From Acidimicrobiales bacterium (GTDB taxonomy: Bacteria > Actinomycetota > Acidimicrobiia > Acidimicrobiales > Iamiaceae): a stretch of DNA of 64,000 nt. Position 1 is the stretch's first letter, and the number at the start of each line of letters is the position of its first letter. Shown piece by piece: positions 35,696 through 45,074 of this stretch. The stretch lies in the NCBI GenBank assembly GCA_030447445.1, contig JAUJOW010000001.1, positions 214,511 to 278,510 on the forward strand. The letters are read 5' to 3'. The notes beneath the pieces are model-generated. The model was not told the DNA's origin and searched no databases. It worked only from the letters and a program-made list of their open reading frames with translations. The position numbers and the translations under genes are program-made.

Positions 35696-36448
35696 CTACC
35701 TCCGTCGCTCGAAGGCCAGGAGGGGGTTGCGGCTCACTCGTCGGCGGGGGCGGTCCTGGTCCGGGAGCGCTCGTAGGCGGTCGACGGCCGGCTCGACGTC
35801 GGCTGCCCAGCGGTGGTCGTCGACGTCCCACAGCCCGGAGTAGTCCCGCCGCTCGAAGTGCTCGACCACCTCGGCCGGCGACTGCGCCCAGACCTGCGGA
35901 GGCGTCTCGGTCACGCCCACGGGTCGCAGACCGGCGGCAGCGGCAGCGGCCGAGACCGCCTCAGAGGTGTCCCGCTTGGGCCGCACGCGGATGTGCACAT
36001 CGCCCTCCGCTTCGGTGATCTCGTCCGGGTCGGGGGCCGAGCTCAGGATCGTCAGCAGGCGGCCGCCGGGGACCAGCACCCGTGCGCACTCGGCCAGCAC
36101 GGCGGCGACATCTCCGACCAGGTGCAGCACCCACACCAGGTACACGGCGGCCACCGCCTCACTGCGAACGGGGAGGGCGTGACCGTTCCCGACCGACACG
36201 ACCGGCCCCAGGCGGGTGCGAGCGTGGAGGAGCATCGCCGGCGAGAGGTCGACGCCCACCACCGATGTCCCGAGGTCGTTGAGCGCAGCGGCGACGGCGC
36301 CGGTGCCCACGCCGACCTCCAGAGCGGTTCGCCCCGGGCGAAGGTGCGGGGCGAGGGCGTCGGCGAGGTGACGGGCCCGCTCGTCGCCGCCTCGGGTGGC
36401 GTCGTAGCGGTCGGCCATGCGGTCGAAGCAGATCGAACCGTCACTCAT
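35696..36448 (-). CDS. SAM-dependent methyltransferase (class I)
   Basis: 250 residues. FDRMADRYDATRGGDERAR is the usual N-terminal helix, motif I is ALEVGVGTGAVAAALND, then VVGVDLSPAMLLHAR and CARVLVPGGRLLTILSS. Methyltransferase_11/UbiE-like. No neighbour suggests a substrate; it is the last minus-strand gene before the CoA-transferase operon and is about 130 nt from the EEP gene. Confidence 0.85.
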   Translation of the reverse strand: MSDGSICFDRMADRYDATRGGDERARHLADALAPHLRPGRTALEVGVGTGAVAAALNDLGTSVVGVDLSPAMLLHARTRLGPVVSVGNGHALPVRSEAVAAVYLVWVLHLVGDVAAVLAECARVLVPGGRLLTILSSAPDPDEITEAEGDVHIRVRPKRDTSEAVSAAAAAAGLRPVGVTETPPQVWAQSPAEVVEHFERRDYSGLWDVDDHRWAADVEPAVDRLRALPDQDRPRRRVSRNPLLAFERRR

Positions 36449-36614
36449 CGACAGAGCGTCGCACGCCCGGTCATGGTCGGCCCCTCGGGCGGGTCATCCA
36501 AGACCACCCTCGGCCGCCGACGTGAGGCGTCATTTGACCTCGAGCGTCACCAGCTCAGGCCGGTTGGGCGCTGCGATCGCGCTTCGACCCTGAACGGCGA
36601 CAGCGGCGCGCGTC

Positions 36615-38309
36615 TCACCCGTCGGGGCGGAGGAAGCGGCCCTCGGGGTCCCAGCGACGGAGCGCCTCCACCTCGGCAGCCGTCGGTGCGGGCTGCTCCT
36701 CCACCGCTGCCGCCACCTGCAGCGGCCAGCCGCAGACGGCCTCGACCCGGGCCACCCGGTCGGTCACCGGGCCGTCGCCGACGGGCACGGCGGTGAGCAC
36801 GAACGTCTCGTCCTCCCCCTTGGTGAACGTGCCCAGGTCGGAGACAAGGGCCCGCACCCGCCGGCCCGGGGAGGTGACGTAGGGGACCTCCTCGGTGGTT
36901 CGCCGCGGCGTGAGGGTGGCGACGACCACCACCTCGTCGGCGGCACTGGCCACGTCGTTGCCGCCACCCGAGCCGACGAGGAAGGCCCGGCCCGGCACCT
37001 CGGTGGAGTTCACATTGCCCCACCGGTCGATCTGGGCGGCGCCGAGGCAGCCGAGCGTCGTGGTGCCCGGGCCGCCCACCAGCATCCCGAGGACGGTCTC
37101 GGTGTCGGCCAGCATCGTGGCCGTCGGGAAGCTCCGGTGGTTGAACACGTACGGGTCGGCCGGCGTCGGCTCGTAGTCCCACAAGCCGAGCTCGGCAGTG
37201 AGGGCCACCTCGGCACCGCCGTCCCGGGCCAGGCGGACGGCCAGCCACGAGGCGAGGTTGGCGACACCGGCGCCGGCCAGGACGGCATGGGCTCCGGTGG
37301 CGACGATGCGGTCGGCGACGTGGCGGGCAGCGAGGACGGTGGCGCGCTCCCATGCCCCGACGGGCGCGTCCAGGTCAGGCGGAGAGGCGGCCTCGTCGTC
37401 GCGCCACGAGTCGGGTGCCGCCCGCCTCCGCAACCCGGCCACCCGCTCGGGGCCGAGCCGGTCGACGTAGTCGGTCTGGTCGGCGGGGTCGAGCACCCAG
37501 TGGCGGAGCCAGTCGTCGAAGCGCTCGCGGCGGGAGGCGTCGCGGGCCTCGGCCCAGAAGACGATGTCCTCGCCGTAGGCCTCGACGGGCACGTCCCTCG
37601 CGAACAGGCCCCCTGGATGGGCGCCCAGCGGGGCTTCGGCCACGGCCAGCACCCGGTGGGCCGGGATGCGCACCAGGTGCGACCAGGGGCGGATGTCGTC
37701 GACCACGGCCTCGACGGTGACCACGGCACCCCGTCGCGCCGCCAATGCCCCCCAGACCCCCTCGAGCAGTGGGGGCTGGAAGGCCACGTTGCCCGATCGG
37801 TCGGCGATCGGCGCGTGCAACAGGGCGACGTCGGGTGCAAACGGGGCGAGCAGCCCGACCGGCTCGCCGCCGAACGGTGAGGGGACGGCGGCGAAGCCGG
37901 CGTTGGCCTCCATCGAGGAACCGGCCAGCGAGCCGGTGACGACGGCGGGCAGGCCTCGGGCGGCGGCCTCCAAGCGCTGCAGGAACGTCAGGAACGACCA
38001 GTGCTCGACCTCGACGGCGCCCGACAGGTAGGCGTCGCCGAAGACGGGATTGGGCGTGAAGTTGGGGAAGACGTCACCGGAGTACCCGGTCACCACCTTG
38101 CGGACCAGCCCACCCCGGAAGAACAGGGTGCCGAGGCTCGACAGGCTCAACATCACCAGGGTGAACGCCGGGTCGCTGCCCCAGTGGCATCGCACCAGCT
38201 CGCGGGCCGCCGCCGTCCAGCGGCCGTGCCCGGTGACGACGTGCACGGCGTCGCCGGGGCGTACGTGAGCCACCGCATCGGCCAGCGACACGACCTTGCT
38301 TGCCTCCAC
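36615..38309 (-). CDS. Fused-subunit family I CoA transferase (IpdAB/glutaconate-CoA transferase-like)
   Basis: 564 residues containing both subunits in one chain. The alpha-like half has SLADAVAHVRPGDAVHVVTG and LLHAPIADRSGNVAFQPPLL; the beta-like half has AGAGVANLASWLAVRLARDG, AELGLWDYEPTPADPYVFNH, GCLGAAQIDRWGNVNSTEVP and GSGGGNDVASAADE. IpdAB and GCT enzymes are usually two genes, so this is a natural fusion. In mycobacteria IpdAB acts in steroid C/D-ring degradation as a hydrolase, hence the link to steroid-like catabolism. GTG start at 38309 faces the operator at 38330. Confidence 0.85.
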   Translation of the reverse strand: MEASKVVSLADAVAHVRPGDAVHVVTGHGRWTAAARELVRCHWGSDPAFTLVMLSLSSLGTLFFRGGLVRKVVTGYSGDVFPNFTPNPVFGDAYLSGAVEVEHWSFLTFLQRLEAAARGLPAVVTGSLAGSSMEANAGFAAVPSPFGGEPVGLLAPFAPDVALLHAPIADRSGNVAFQPPLLEGVWGALAARRGAVVTVEAVVDDIRPWSHLVRIPAHRVLAVAEAPLGAHPGGLFARDVPVEAYGEDIVFWAEARDASRRERFDDWLRHWVLDPADQTDYVDRLGPERVAGLRRRAAPDSWRDDEAASPPDLDAPVGAWERATVLAARHVADRIVATGAHAVLAGAGVANLASWLAVRLARDGGAEVALTAELGLWDYEPTPADPYVFNHRSFPTATMLADTETVLGMLVGGPGTTTLGCLGAAQIDRWGNVNSTEVPGRAFLVGSGGGNDVASAADEVVVVATLTPRRTTEEVPYVTSPGRRVRALVSDLGTFTKGEDETFVLTAVPVGDGPVTDRVARVEAVCGWPLQVAAAVEEQPAPTAAEVEALRRWDPEGRFLRPDG

Positions 38310-38329
38310 CGGCCCCCCTGCGCGAAACC

Positions 38330-38343
38330 TGACACGAACGTTA
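38330..38343. promoter_or_regulatory. TGAC-N6-GTCA operator, site 2
   Basis: TGACACGAACGTTA, one base off the consensus ends (GTTA for GTCA). It lies between the divergent CoA-transferase and acyl-CoA synthetase genes and overlaps the plus-strand TAGTGT (38342-38347). Confidence 0.6.
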
Positions 38344-38378
38344 GTGTTCGCGCTGGTGCGCCCCCCGACCGCTCAACC

Positions 38379-39941
38379 GTGCCGGTGAACGGCTATCCCC
38401 GCACGGCGGTCGAGCGCCGGGACCACCCGGCGGTGATCTGCGGTGACGAGCGCCGCACGTACGGCGAGCTCGACCAGCGGGCGTCGGCCCTGGCTCGAGC
38501 GCTGACCGAACGGGGGGTGCTGGCCGGTGACCGGGTGGGGATCATGCTCCCCAACTCCATCCCCTTCGTGGAGAGCCTGGCCGCCACGGCCAAGTTGGAG
38601 GCCTCCTCGCTGACGGTGAACTGGCACCTCCGGGCCGACGAGCTGAGCTGGATCCTCGGTGACTCCGGCGCCCGCGTGCTGATCGCCCACCGCTCCCTGG
38701 TCGACGTGGTCACCGCCGCCTTCGACGGCCTTCGCCACCTGGACCGGCCATCGGTCCTGTTCGTGGGTGACGGCGCCGCCGACGACGCCACCTCGAGTCG
38801 ACCGGGCGATGACGGCTACGAGGAAGCCATCGCCGCCGCCGACGGGGAAGCACTGCCGTACCTCTGGCCGACGTCGTGGCCGGTGGTCTACACCTCGGGC
38901 ACCACCGGTCGACCCAAGGGCGTGGTCCACGGGGCGGGGGCCGTGCCCGAGGTCATGGAGATGGCCCAGGAGGGTCTCGTGGCGCTCTGGGGATACCGGG
39001 CCGAGGACGTCCACCTCGTGGCCGGGCCGCTCTACCACGCCGGGCCCAGCGGCTACGCCAACACGACCCTGTACGTCGGCGGCACCGTGGTGGTCATGCC
39101 GGAATGGGACGCCCGGGCCTTCCTCGCCGCCGTCGAGCACCACCGGGTGACCACCACCTTCCTCACCCCCGCTCACCTCATCCGCCTGCTCGAGGTCCCC
39201 GAGGCCGAGCGGGCGGCGTTCGACCTCTCGAGCCTGCGCCACGTCATCCACGCCGGTGCCCCCTGCCCGGTCCCGGTGAAGGAACGGGCACTGGCCGCCC
39301 TGCCCGACACCGAGGTCTGGGAGCTGTACGGGATGAGCGAGGGCGGGGCCACCCGGGTGTCGCCACAGGAGTGGCGGGAGCGACCCGGGACCGTCGGCCG
39401 GCCGTGGCCGGGCGTCGAGATCCGCATCGTCGACCCCGACATCGGCGCACCGCTCGGCCCGCACGCCACCGGGCTGATCTACGTGAAGCCGGCGTGGGGT
39501 CGCTTCGAGTACCACGACGACCCCGACAAGACCGCAGCGGCGTGGCGCAGCGACGACTTCACGGTCGGCGACGTCGGCCACCTCGACGACGACGGGTACC
39601 TGTACGTCACCGATCGCCGGTCCGACATGGTGATCCGGGCCGGCGTGAACCTCTACCCGCGGGAGGTGGAGGAGGTGCTGCACCGCCATCCCGACGTGGT
39701 GGACTGCGCCGTGTTCGGCGTGCCCGACGAGCGCGACGGAGAGCACCTGAAGGCGGTGGTCGAGGCCCGGCGACCGATCTCCGCCGAGGGCCTGCAGGCG
39801 TGGTGCCGTGAACGGCTCGACCCGTACAAGTGCCCGAGCGAGGTGGCCTTCGTCTCCGAGCTGCCCCGGGATCCCAACGGCAAGGTGCTGAAGCGACACC
39901 TGCGCGAGGCCGCCCGCGCCGGTGGCCCCGTGCCGGCCTGA
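38379..39941 (+). CDS. Acyl-CoA synthetase (AMP-forming)
   Basis: 520 residues, ANL superfamily. P-loop VVYTSGTTGRPKGVVHG, A5-like WELYGMSEGGATR, and the hinge/A8 region DRRSDMVIRAGVNLYPREVE. The A10 catalytic Lys is in LPRDPNGKVLKRHLREA, so the enzyme should be active. The usual ARG/GEN segment reads AGVNLYP. The first in-frame GTG is at 38379, another at 38385; no strong ribosome-binding site. It heads an operon with a DUF35 protein and two thiolase-fold proteins. Confidence 0.92.
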   Translation: MPVNGYPRTAVERRDHPAVICGDERRTYGELDQRASALARALTERGVLAGDRVGIMLPNSIPFVESLAATAKLEASSLTVNWHLRADELSWILGDSGARVLIAHRSLVDVVTAAFDGLRHLDRPSVLFVGDGAADDATSSRPGDDGYEEAIAAADGEALPYLWPTSWPVVYTSGTTGRPKGVVHGAGAVPEVMEMAQEGLVALWGYRAEDVHLVAGPLYHAGPSGYANTTLYVGGTVVVMPEWDARAFLAAVEHHRVTTTFLTPAHLIRLLEVPEAERAAFDLSSLRHVIHAGAPCPVPVKERALAALPDTEVWELYGMSEGGATRVSPQEWRERPGTVGRPWPGVEIRIVDPDIGAPLGPHATGLIYVKPAWGRFEYHDDPDKTAAAWRSDDFTVGDVGHLDDDGYLYVTDRRSDMVIRAGVNLYPREVEEVLHRHPDVVDCAVFGVPDERDGEHLKAVVEARRPISAEGLQAWCRERLDPYKCPSEVAFVSELPRDPNGKVLKRHLREAARAGGPVPA

Positions 39942-39942
39942 C

Positions 39943-40380
39943 ATGGCCGCCGGCCCGGTCGAGCCCGCCGCGCTCAACCTGCGCGCTGACGGGTCGATCG
40001 CCCTGCTCGGCGGGTGGTCGCCGTCGAGCGGCCGCTACCACTTCCCCCGAGCCGACACCTGCCCGTACACCGGTGCCACCGACGTCGAGCCGGTCGAGCT
40101 CTCGACCCAGGGGCGGCTGTGGGCCTGGACGGCGGTGACGGCAGCGCCCCCCGGCTACGACGGACCGGTCCCTTACGGCTTCGGCGTGGTCGAGCTGCCC
40201 GAGGGCCTCCGGGTGATCACCCGCCTCACGGAAGCCGACCCGGCTCGCCTGCGGGCCGGCCAGCCCATGCGACTGGTGGCCGACGAGCTGGCCGTCGGCG
40301 CCAACACGGTGGTGGCCTGGGCGTTCGCCCCTGACCCCTCCGTCACCGAGGGCACGGACGCCACCGAGGCCCCCAGGTGA
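39943..40380 (+). CDS. DUF35 OB-fold protein with reduced zinc ribbon
   Basis: 145 residues. SPSSGRYHFPRADTCPYTGA shows only one cysteine where DUF35 proteins normally have CxxC...CxxC, so the zinc ribbon is degenerate. The OB-fold part includes GRLWAWTAVTAAPPGYDGPV and YGFGVVELPEGLRVITRL. Similar reduced DUF35 domains occur in ChsH2. It overlaps the downstream thiolase by 4 nt, so it should be that protein's partner. Confidence 0.82.
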   Translation: MAAGPVEPAALNLRADGSIALLGGWSPSSGRYHFPRADTCPYTGATDVEPVELSTQGRLWAWTAVTAAPPGYDGPVPYGFGVVELPEGLRVITRLTEADPARLRAGQPMRLVADELAVGANTVVAWAFAPDPSVTEGTDATEAPR

Positions 40381-41522
40381 CTGCGGTCGAGGTGGCCGGG
40401 GTGGGCCTGCACCGGTTCGGCCGGTTCGACGGGTCCACCACCGCCGACCTCGGCGTGGTGGCGGTGCGACGGGCGTTGGCCGAAGCCGATGTGGGCCGGG
40501 GTGGGTTCCAGGCCGCCTTCTGCGGCACCGCCTACGGCGGGGTGGCCGCCGGCCACAGGGTGCTCGGGGCGCTGGCCCTCACCGGTCCTCCCATCGTCGA
40601 CGTGGAGGCCGGGTGCGCCAGCGGGGCGGCCGCCCTCGCCCTCGGTGCCGATGCGATCCGGGGCGGGCAACACGACTGCGTGCTGGTCCTCGGTGTCGAG
40701 AAGATGCCGAGGGGGGTGATCCGGTCGTCGTTCTTCCCGCCGTGGCGGGAACAGGCCGGCCTGGCCGCCACCCCGGCCTACTTCGCCCTCCGGGCCCAGA
40801 GGCTGCTGGCCGACGCCGGCCTGACCAAGGCCGACCTGGCCGCCGTGTGCGTCAAGAACCGGGCCCACGGCGCCCACAACGCCGATGCCATGTTCCGGTC
40901 CCCCGTCACCGCCGAAGCCGTGCTGGGGTCCCGCGTCGTGTGTGAGCCGCTGCACCTGTGGATGCTGTGCTCCCCGAACGAAGGCGCCGCCGCCGTCGTG
41001 CTGCGCCGGGTCGACGCGGCCGGCGGGACCGACGGTCGCCACCCCCGTCTCGCCGCGGCCACGCTGCGCTCCCACCTGCCCGGCAACGTGCTCGGAGAGG
41101 ACTCCCCTCTCGCCGGCCTCGTCGACGACACCATCACCGCGCCCACCACGCTGGCCGCCACCGACGCCTACGAGGCCGCCGGGCTCGGGCCCGCCGACCT
41201 CGACGTCGTCGAGTGCCAGGACACCGACGCCGCCCGGGAGCTGCTGGCCTGGCAGGAGCTGGGGCTGTGCGAGCCCGGCGAGCAGGCCAAGCACCTCGCC
41301 GCCGGTGACCACACCCTCGGCGGGCGCCTCCCGGTGAACCCGTCGGGCGGGCTGTTGTCGAAGGGCGAGCCGCTCGGGGCGTCGGCCCTCGCCCAGGTGG
41401 TGGAGCTGGTGCGCCAGCTCCGCGGTGAAGCCGGCGCCCGCCAGGTGGAGGGAGCGGCCATCGGCCTGGCCCACACCGTGGGCCGCGGCGCCAACGCCTC
41501 CGCCGTGATCCTGACCCGCTGA
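40377..41522 (+). CDS. Thiolase-fold protein (SCP-x type) paired with DUF35
   Basis: 381 residues. The nucleophile region is DVEAGCASGAAALALGADAI, with a Cys as in true thiolases; the later EVHD-like motif reads ECQDTDAARELLAW, where His is replaced by Gln. The end (GGLLSKGEPLGASALAQVVE) lacks the GHPxGATG of thiolases. Such changes suggest a CoA-ester lyase or non-classical thiolase. GTG overlaps the DUF35 stop by 4 nt. It ends the acyl-CoA synthetase-DUF35-thiolase operon. Confidence 0.82.
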   Translation: MTAVEVAGVGLHRFGRFDGSTTADLGVVAVRRALAEADVGRGGFQAAFCGTAYGGVAAGHRVLGALALTGPPIVDVEAGCASGAAALALGADAIRGGQHDCVLVLGVEKMPRGVIRSSFFPPWREQAGLAATPAYFALRAQRLLADAGLTKADLAAVCVKNRAHGAHNADAMFRSPVTAEAVLGSRVVCEPLHLWMLCSPNEGAAAVVLRRVDAAGGTDGRHPRLAAATLRSHLPGNVLGEDSPLAGLVDDTITAPTTLAATDAYEAAGLGPADLDVVECQDTDAARELLAWQELGLCEPGEQAKHLAAGDHTLGGRLPVNPSGGLLSKGEPLGASALAQVVELVRQLRGEAGARQVEGAAIGLAHTVGRGANASAVILTR

Positions 41523-41530
41523 CTGCATGT

Positions 41531-41573
41531 CTCGCTCCTCACTCGGTCGCTGCGCTCCCTCCGTTCGAGCGAG
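41531..41573. terminator. Inverted repeat with 7-bp arms after the thiolase gene
   Basis: CTCGCTC (41531-41537) and GAGCGAG (41567-41573) flank a 29-nt GC-rich loop, just 8 nt past the thiolase stop. It could end the operon; evidence is weak. Confidence 0.3.
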
Positions 41574-41650
41574 CTGATGGACACGGCCTCCGGCCGGTCC
41601 GCGGTTGGACGTCCGACCTGCCGAGCCGGCGAGCTCGGCGGCAGCGGACA

Positions 41651-41664
41651 TGACGCAGGTGTCA
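41651..41664. promoter_or_regulatory. TGAC-N6-GTCA operator, site 3
   Basis: TGACGCAGGTGTCA, an exact TGAC/GTCA palindrome, ends 2 bp before the -10 box TAGGGT (41667-41672). Downstream the GTG at 41679 follows the -10 by 6 nt, so the transcript is probably leaderless. Confidence 0.7.
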
Positions 41665-41678
41665 GGTAGGGTCGGGCC

Positions 41679-43094
41679 GTGCGCACGGTGCCAGCGGCCA
41701 ACATCGCCGCCGTCGGGGTCGCCGCCCCGACGCTGCGGTTGGCTGCCGCCGACGTGGCGGCGGCGTGGGGGCGAGCCGGCGGGCGGGGACAGTGCGCGGT
41801 GTGCGCCCACGACGAGGACACGCTGACCCTGGCCTGGGAGGCGGCCGACACCGCCGTCGCCGCAGCCGGACTCACCACCGATGCCGTCGACGGGCTCTGG
41901 TGGGGCACCAGCCGCCCGCCCTTCGCTGAGGGGCCGAGCCACGCCCACCTGGCCGCCGCCCTCGGCCTACCGGCCGGCGTCTCCGGCGCCCTCACCGCCG
42001 GGTCAGCCCACGCCGGCATGGAGGCGCTGCTCGGGGCCTGGGACGCCGTGGCCGCCGGCACCGCTTCGGCGGCGCTCGTCGTGGTCTCCGACGCCGTCCT
42101 GCCCGGTACGGGCACGAGCATGGAGGTGGCCGCCGGCGCAGCCGCCGGCGCCGTCGTCCTCACCACCGCCGATGGGCCTGCCACGCTCACGGCCCGATCC
42201 ACCCACAGCCGCCCGGTGCTCGACCGCTACCGCGGCGACGGCGAGGACGAGACCCGCGACAGCTATGACGCCCGCCTCTTCCGGGAACAGGTCTTCCTGC
42301 CGGCCCTGGCCGAGGTCGGCGCCAAGCTTCCGGGGGCCGACGGGCAGCGCTGGTCGCTGCCCGACCCCGACGGCCGCCTGGGCCGGGCCGCCGCCCGGGT
42401 GCTCGGCACCGCGGCGCCGGCGTCGGCGGCGGCCCGAGCCGAGCTCGGCGACACCGGTGCCGCCGCCGCCTTGGTCGGCGGCGCTGCCGCCCTGGCCGAG
42501 CCCGGCCCGCTCACGCTGGTGGGGATGGGCGGCGGCCGCACCACCGGTGTGGTGGTGGAGGTCTCCGCCCCGGTCCCGGGGGCCGACGCCGTTGGCGCCC
42601 GCCTGGAGCGAGGCCGGGCCGCTCCGTACGCCGAGGTCCTCCGGGCCCGGCGCCGCCTCGTCCCCGCCGGGGAGCAGGTCGAGATGGCCGTCCCCCCCGG
42701 CAGCGCCATGTTCGTGCGGGGCGGGCCCGAGGTGCTCGGCCTGCTCGGCGGGCGCTGCGTGGCCTGCGGCACGCTGAACGTCCCACCCTCCATTCACCCC
42801 ACCTGTGTGGCCTGCGGGGCCGACAAGTTCGACCTCGTCCCCCTCGCCCGGCGAGGCCGGGTCCACACCTTCGTGGTCAACCACGCCATGCCGGCGCCCT
42901 TCGAGGCCCCCCTCCCGCTGGCCGTGCTGGATCTCGACGATGGTGGCCGCGTGATGCTTCAGGTCGTGGGCACGGGAGCCGAGCTGGCCGTGGGCACCCC
43001 GGTCGAGCTGGTGCTGCGCCGCTACGCCGTCGAACGGGGCGTACCCGTCTACGGGTGGAAGGCCCGGGCCGTTGACGGGGAGGGGACCGGCTGA
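41679..43094 (+). CDS. Thiolase-like domain fused to DUF35 domain
   Basis: 471 residues. The N-terminal ~330 residues form a thiolase/HMG-CoA-synthase-like fold (DTLTLAWEAADTAVAAAGL, GSAHAGMEALLGAWDAVAAG); the position of the nucleophilic Cys is occupied by TAGSAHAG, so no Cys is visible. The C-terminal part is a DUF35 zinc ribbon, CVACGTLNVPPSIHPTCVAC, then an OB-fold (GRVHTFVVNHAMPAPFEAP). This is the single-chain version of the two-gene pairs at 24.4-26.0 and 39.9-41.5 kb. It overlaps the next thiolase by 1 nt (TGATG). Confidence 0.83.
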   Translation: MRTVPAANIAAVGVAAPTLRLAAADVAAAWGRAGGRGQCAVCAHDEDTLTLAWEAADTAVAAAGLTTDAVDGLWWGTSRPPFAEGPSHAHLAAALGLPAGVSGALTAGSAHAGMEALLGAWDAVAAGTASAALVVVSDAVLPGTGTSMEVAAGAAAGAVVLTTADGPATLTARSTHSRPVLDRYRGDGEDETRDSYDARLFREQVFLPALAEVGAKLPGADGQRWSLPDPDGRLGRAAARVLGTAAPASAAARAELGDTGAAAALVGGAAALAEPGPLTLVGMGGGRTTGVVVEVSAPVPGADAVGARLERGRAAPYAEVLRARRRLVPAGEQVEMAVPPGSAMFVRGGPEVLGLLGGRCVACGTLNVPPSIHPTCVACGADKFDLVPLARRGRVHTFVVNHAMPAPFEAPLPLAVLDLDDGGRVMLQVVGTGAELAVGTPVELVLRRYAVERGVPVYGWKARAVDGEGTG

Positions 43095-44269
43095 TGGCGT
43101 GGAACCGGGTGGCGGTGGTCGGCGCCGGACTCATCCCCTTCGGCGAGCTGTTCGACCAGGGCTACGAGCAGATGGCGGCCGGTGCGTTCCGGGCGGCGGT
43201 GGGGAGCGTCGACCACGGCTTCGACCCGGCCCTCGTCGATGCCGCCTTCGTGGCCACCCAACGGGGGACGCTGTGGGGCCAGGAGGGCATCGGTGGCAAC
43301 ACCGTGCCCACCGCCATCGGGCTGGCCGGGGTGGCCTGCACCCGCATCGAGAACGCCTGCCCGTCGGGGTCCGACGCCTTCCGGGTGGGGTGCATGGCCG
43401 TGGCCAGTGGCGTGCACGACGTCGTGCTCGTCATCGGCGTCGAGAAGATGCGGGACAAGTCGAGCGAGGAAGGCCTGCTGGCCCGGGCCGCCGGCGGCCA
43501 TCCCGTGTACACCCGGGGCGAGTCGGCCCCGGTGCTGTTCGCCCCCTTCGCCACCCGGCACATGCACGAGTTCGGGACCACCCGAGAGATGCTGGCGGCG
43601 GTGGCGGTGAAGAACCACCACAACGGCACGCTCGACCCCTACGCCCACTTCCGTAACGAGGTCACCGTCGACGACGTGCTCGCCGCTCCGCCGGTGTGCC
43701 ATCCGCTCGGTCTGCTCGACTGCTGCCCCCAGACAGACGGCGCCGCCGCCGTGCTGCTGGTGAGTGCCGACCGGGCGCAGGACTTCACCGATCGGCCCGT
43801 GTACGTCGCCGGGTTCGGCACGGCCACCGACCACCCCTACCTCCACGAGAAGGCGGACTTCGTCGGTCTGCCGGCCACCACGCTGGCCGCCGGTCGGGCC
43901 TACGAGATGGCCGGGGTGGGGCCGGCCGAGCTCGACATGGCCGAGGTCCACGACTGCTTCACCATCACCGAGATCCTCGACGTGGAGGATCTCGGGTTCT
44001 GCGACAAGGGCAAGGGCGGCGTGCTGGCCCTGGAAGGCGAGACGGCCATCGACGGTCGCCTCCCGGTCAACCCCTCGGGCGGGCTGCTGGCCAAGGGCCA
44101 CCCGATCGGGGCCACCGGCGTGGCCCAGCTCACCGAGTGCTGGTGGCAGCTCCGCGAGCAGGCCGAGGACCGCCAGGTGGCGCTGCGTCACGGCTTCGCC
44201 CTGCAACACAACGTGGGCGGGCGGGGCTCGGGGGTGGCGGTCGTGAACGTCCTCACCACCAACCGGTGA
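43094..44269 (+). CDS. Thiolase (SCP-x type acetyl-CoA acetyltransferase)
   Basis: 391 residues. Cys nucleophile in IENACPSGSDAFRVGCMAVA, then EFGTTREMLAAVAVKNHHNG, the AEVHDCFTITEILDVEDLG histidine motif and GGLLAKGHPIGATGVAQLTE all match a catalytically competent SCP-x-type thiolase. It should release acetyl- or propionyl-CoA from a 3-oxoacyl-CoA. Its ATG overlaps the previous stop; the enoyl-CoA hydratase follows with a 4-nt overlap. Confidence 0.9.
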   Translation: MAWNRVAVVGAGLIPFGELFDQGYEQMAAGAFRAAVGSVDHGFDPALVDAAFVATQRGTLWGQEGIGGNTVPTAIGLAGVACTRIENACPSGSDAFRVGCMAVASGVHDVVLVIGVEKMRDKSSEEGLLARAAGGHPVYTRGESAPVLFAPFATRHMHEFGTTREMLAAVAVKNHHNGTLDPYAHFRNEVTVDDVLAAPPVCHPLGLLDCCPQTDGAAAVLLVSADRAQDFTDRPVYVAGFGTATDHPYLHEKADFVGLPATTLAAGRAYEMAGVGPAELDMAEVHDCFTITEILDVEDLGFCDKGKGGVLALEGETAIDGRLPVNPSGGLLAKGHPIGATGVAQLTECWWQLREQAEDRQVALRHGFALQHNVGGRGSGVAVVNVLTTNR

Positions 44270-45063
44270 TCCGCGTCGACGTCGGCGACGACGGCGTCGC
44301 TCGGATCACCCTCGACCGGCCCGAGGCCAAGAACGCGCTGACCCCCGAGATGCGCGACGACCTCGTCGTCGCGGTGGCCCGCTGCCGAGGCGACGCCGAC
44401 GTGCGGTCCCTGCTCGTGACCGGCACCGGCGACGCTTTCTGCGCCGGCATGGACCTGCGGGCCTCCACCGTCACGCAGGCCGGCCAGCCCGGGTTCGACC
44501 CTCGGTCGACCTCCGAGGCGTTGCGCAGCGGGGTCCAGGCCTTCATCCGCGACCTGTGGGAGCTGGACAAGCCCACCGTGGCCGCCGTCAACGGCACCGC
44601 CGTCGGCCCGGGCGCGCACCTGGCCCTGGCCTGTGACTTCGTGCTCGTCCACGAGGCCACTCGGTTCGTGTGGTCGTTCGGGCGGTGGGGCCTCGTGGCC
44701 GACGCCGGCGGCGCCTACCTGCTCCCCCGACTCGTCGGCCTACCGCGGGCCAAGGCCATGGTGCTGCTCGGCGAGGGCGCAGTGGGCGCCGAAGCGGTGG
44801 CGCTCGGCCTCGCCTACCGCTGCCTGGCCGGTCCCGACGAGCTGGCCGCCGAAGCCGATGCCCTGGCCGTCCGCCTGGCCGCCGGCCCGACGCGAGCCAT
44901 GGGCCTCTCGAAGCAGCTGCTCAACGCCAGCTTCGAGACCGACCTCGGCACCAGCCTCGACCGTGAAGCCCACTTCCAGGCCCTGGCCACCGCCTCCACG
45001 GACCTGGTCGAGGGAATGGCCGCCTTCCGCGAGCGCCGCGACCCACGCTTCGAGGGCCGCTGA
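44266..45063 (+). CDS. Enoyl-CoA hydratase/isomerase family protein
   Basis: 265 residues, crotonase fold. ARITLDRPEAKNALTPEMRD, DAFCAGMDLRA (oxyanion hole), KPTVAAVNGTAVGPGAHLAL and DFVLVHEATRF are typical. The first catalytic Glu position of classical hydratases is hard to place (GRWGLVADAGGAYLLPRLVG), so isomerase or lyase activity is possible. The GTG overlaps the thiolase stop (GTGA). It ends 11 nt before the convergent FadE. Confidence 0.88.
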   Translation: MIRVDVGDDGVARITLDRPEAKNALTPEMRDDLVVAVARCRGDADVRSLLVTGTGDAFCAGMDLRASTVTQAGQPGFDPRSTSEALRSGVQAFIRDLWELDKPTVAAVNGTAVGPGAHLALACDFVLVHEATRFVWSFGRWGLVADAGGAYLLPRLVGLPRAKAMVLLGEGAVGAEAVALGLAYRCLAGPDELAAEADALAVRLAAGPTRAMGLSKQLLNASFETDLGTSLDREAHFQALATASTDLVEGMAAFRERRDPRFEGR

Positions 45064-45074
45064 CCGACGCTGCG

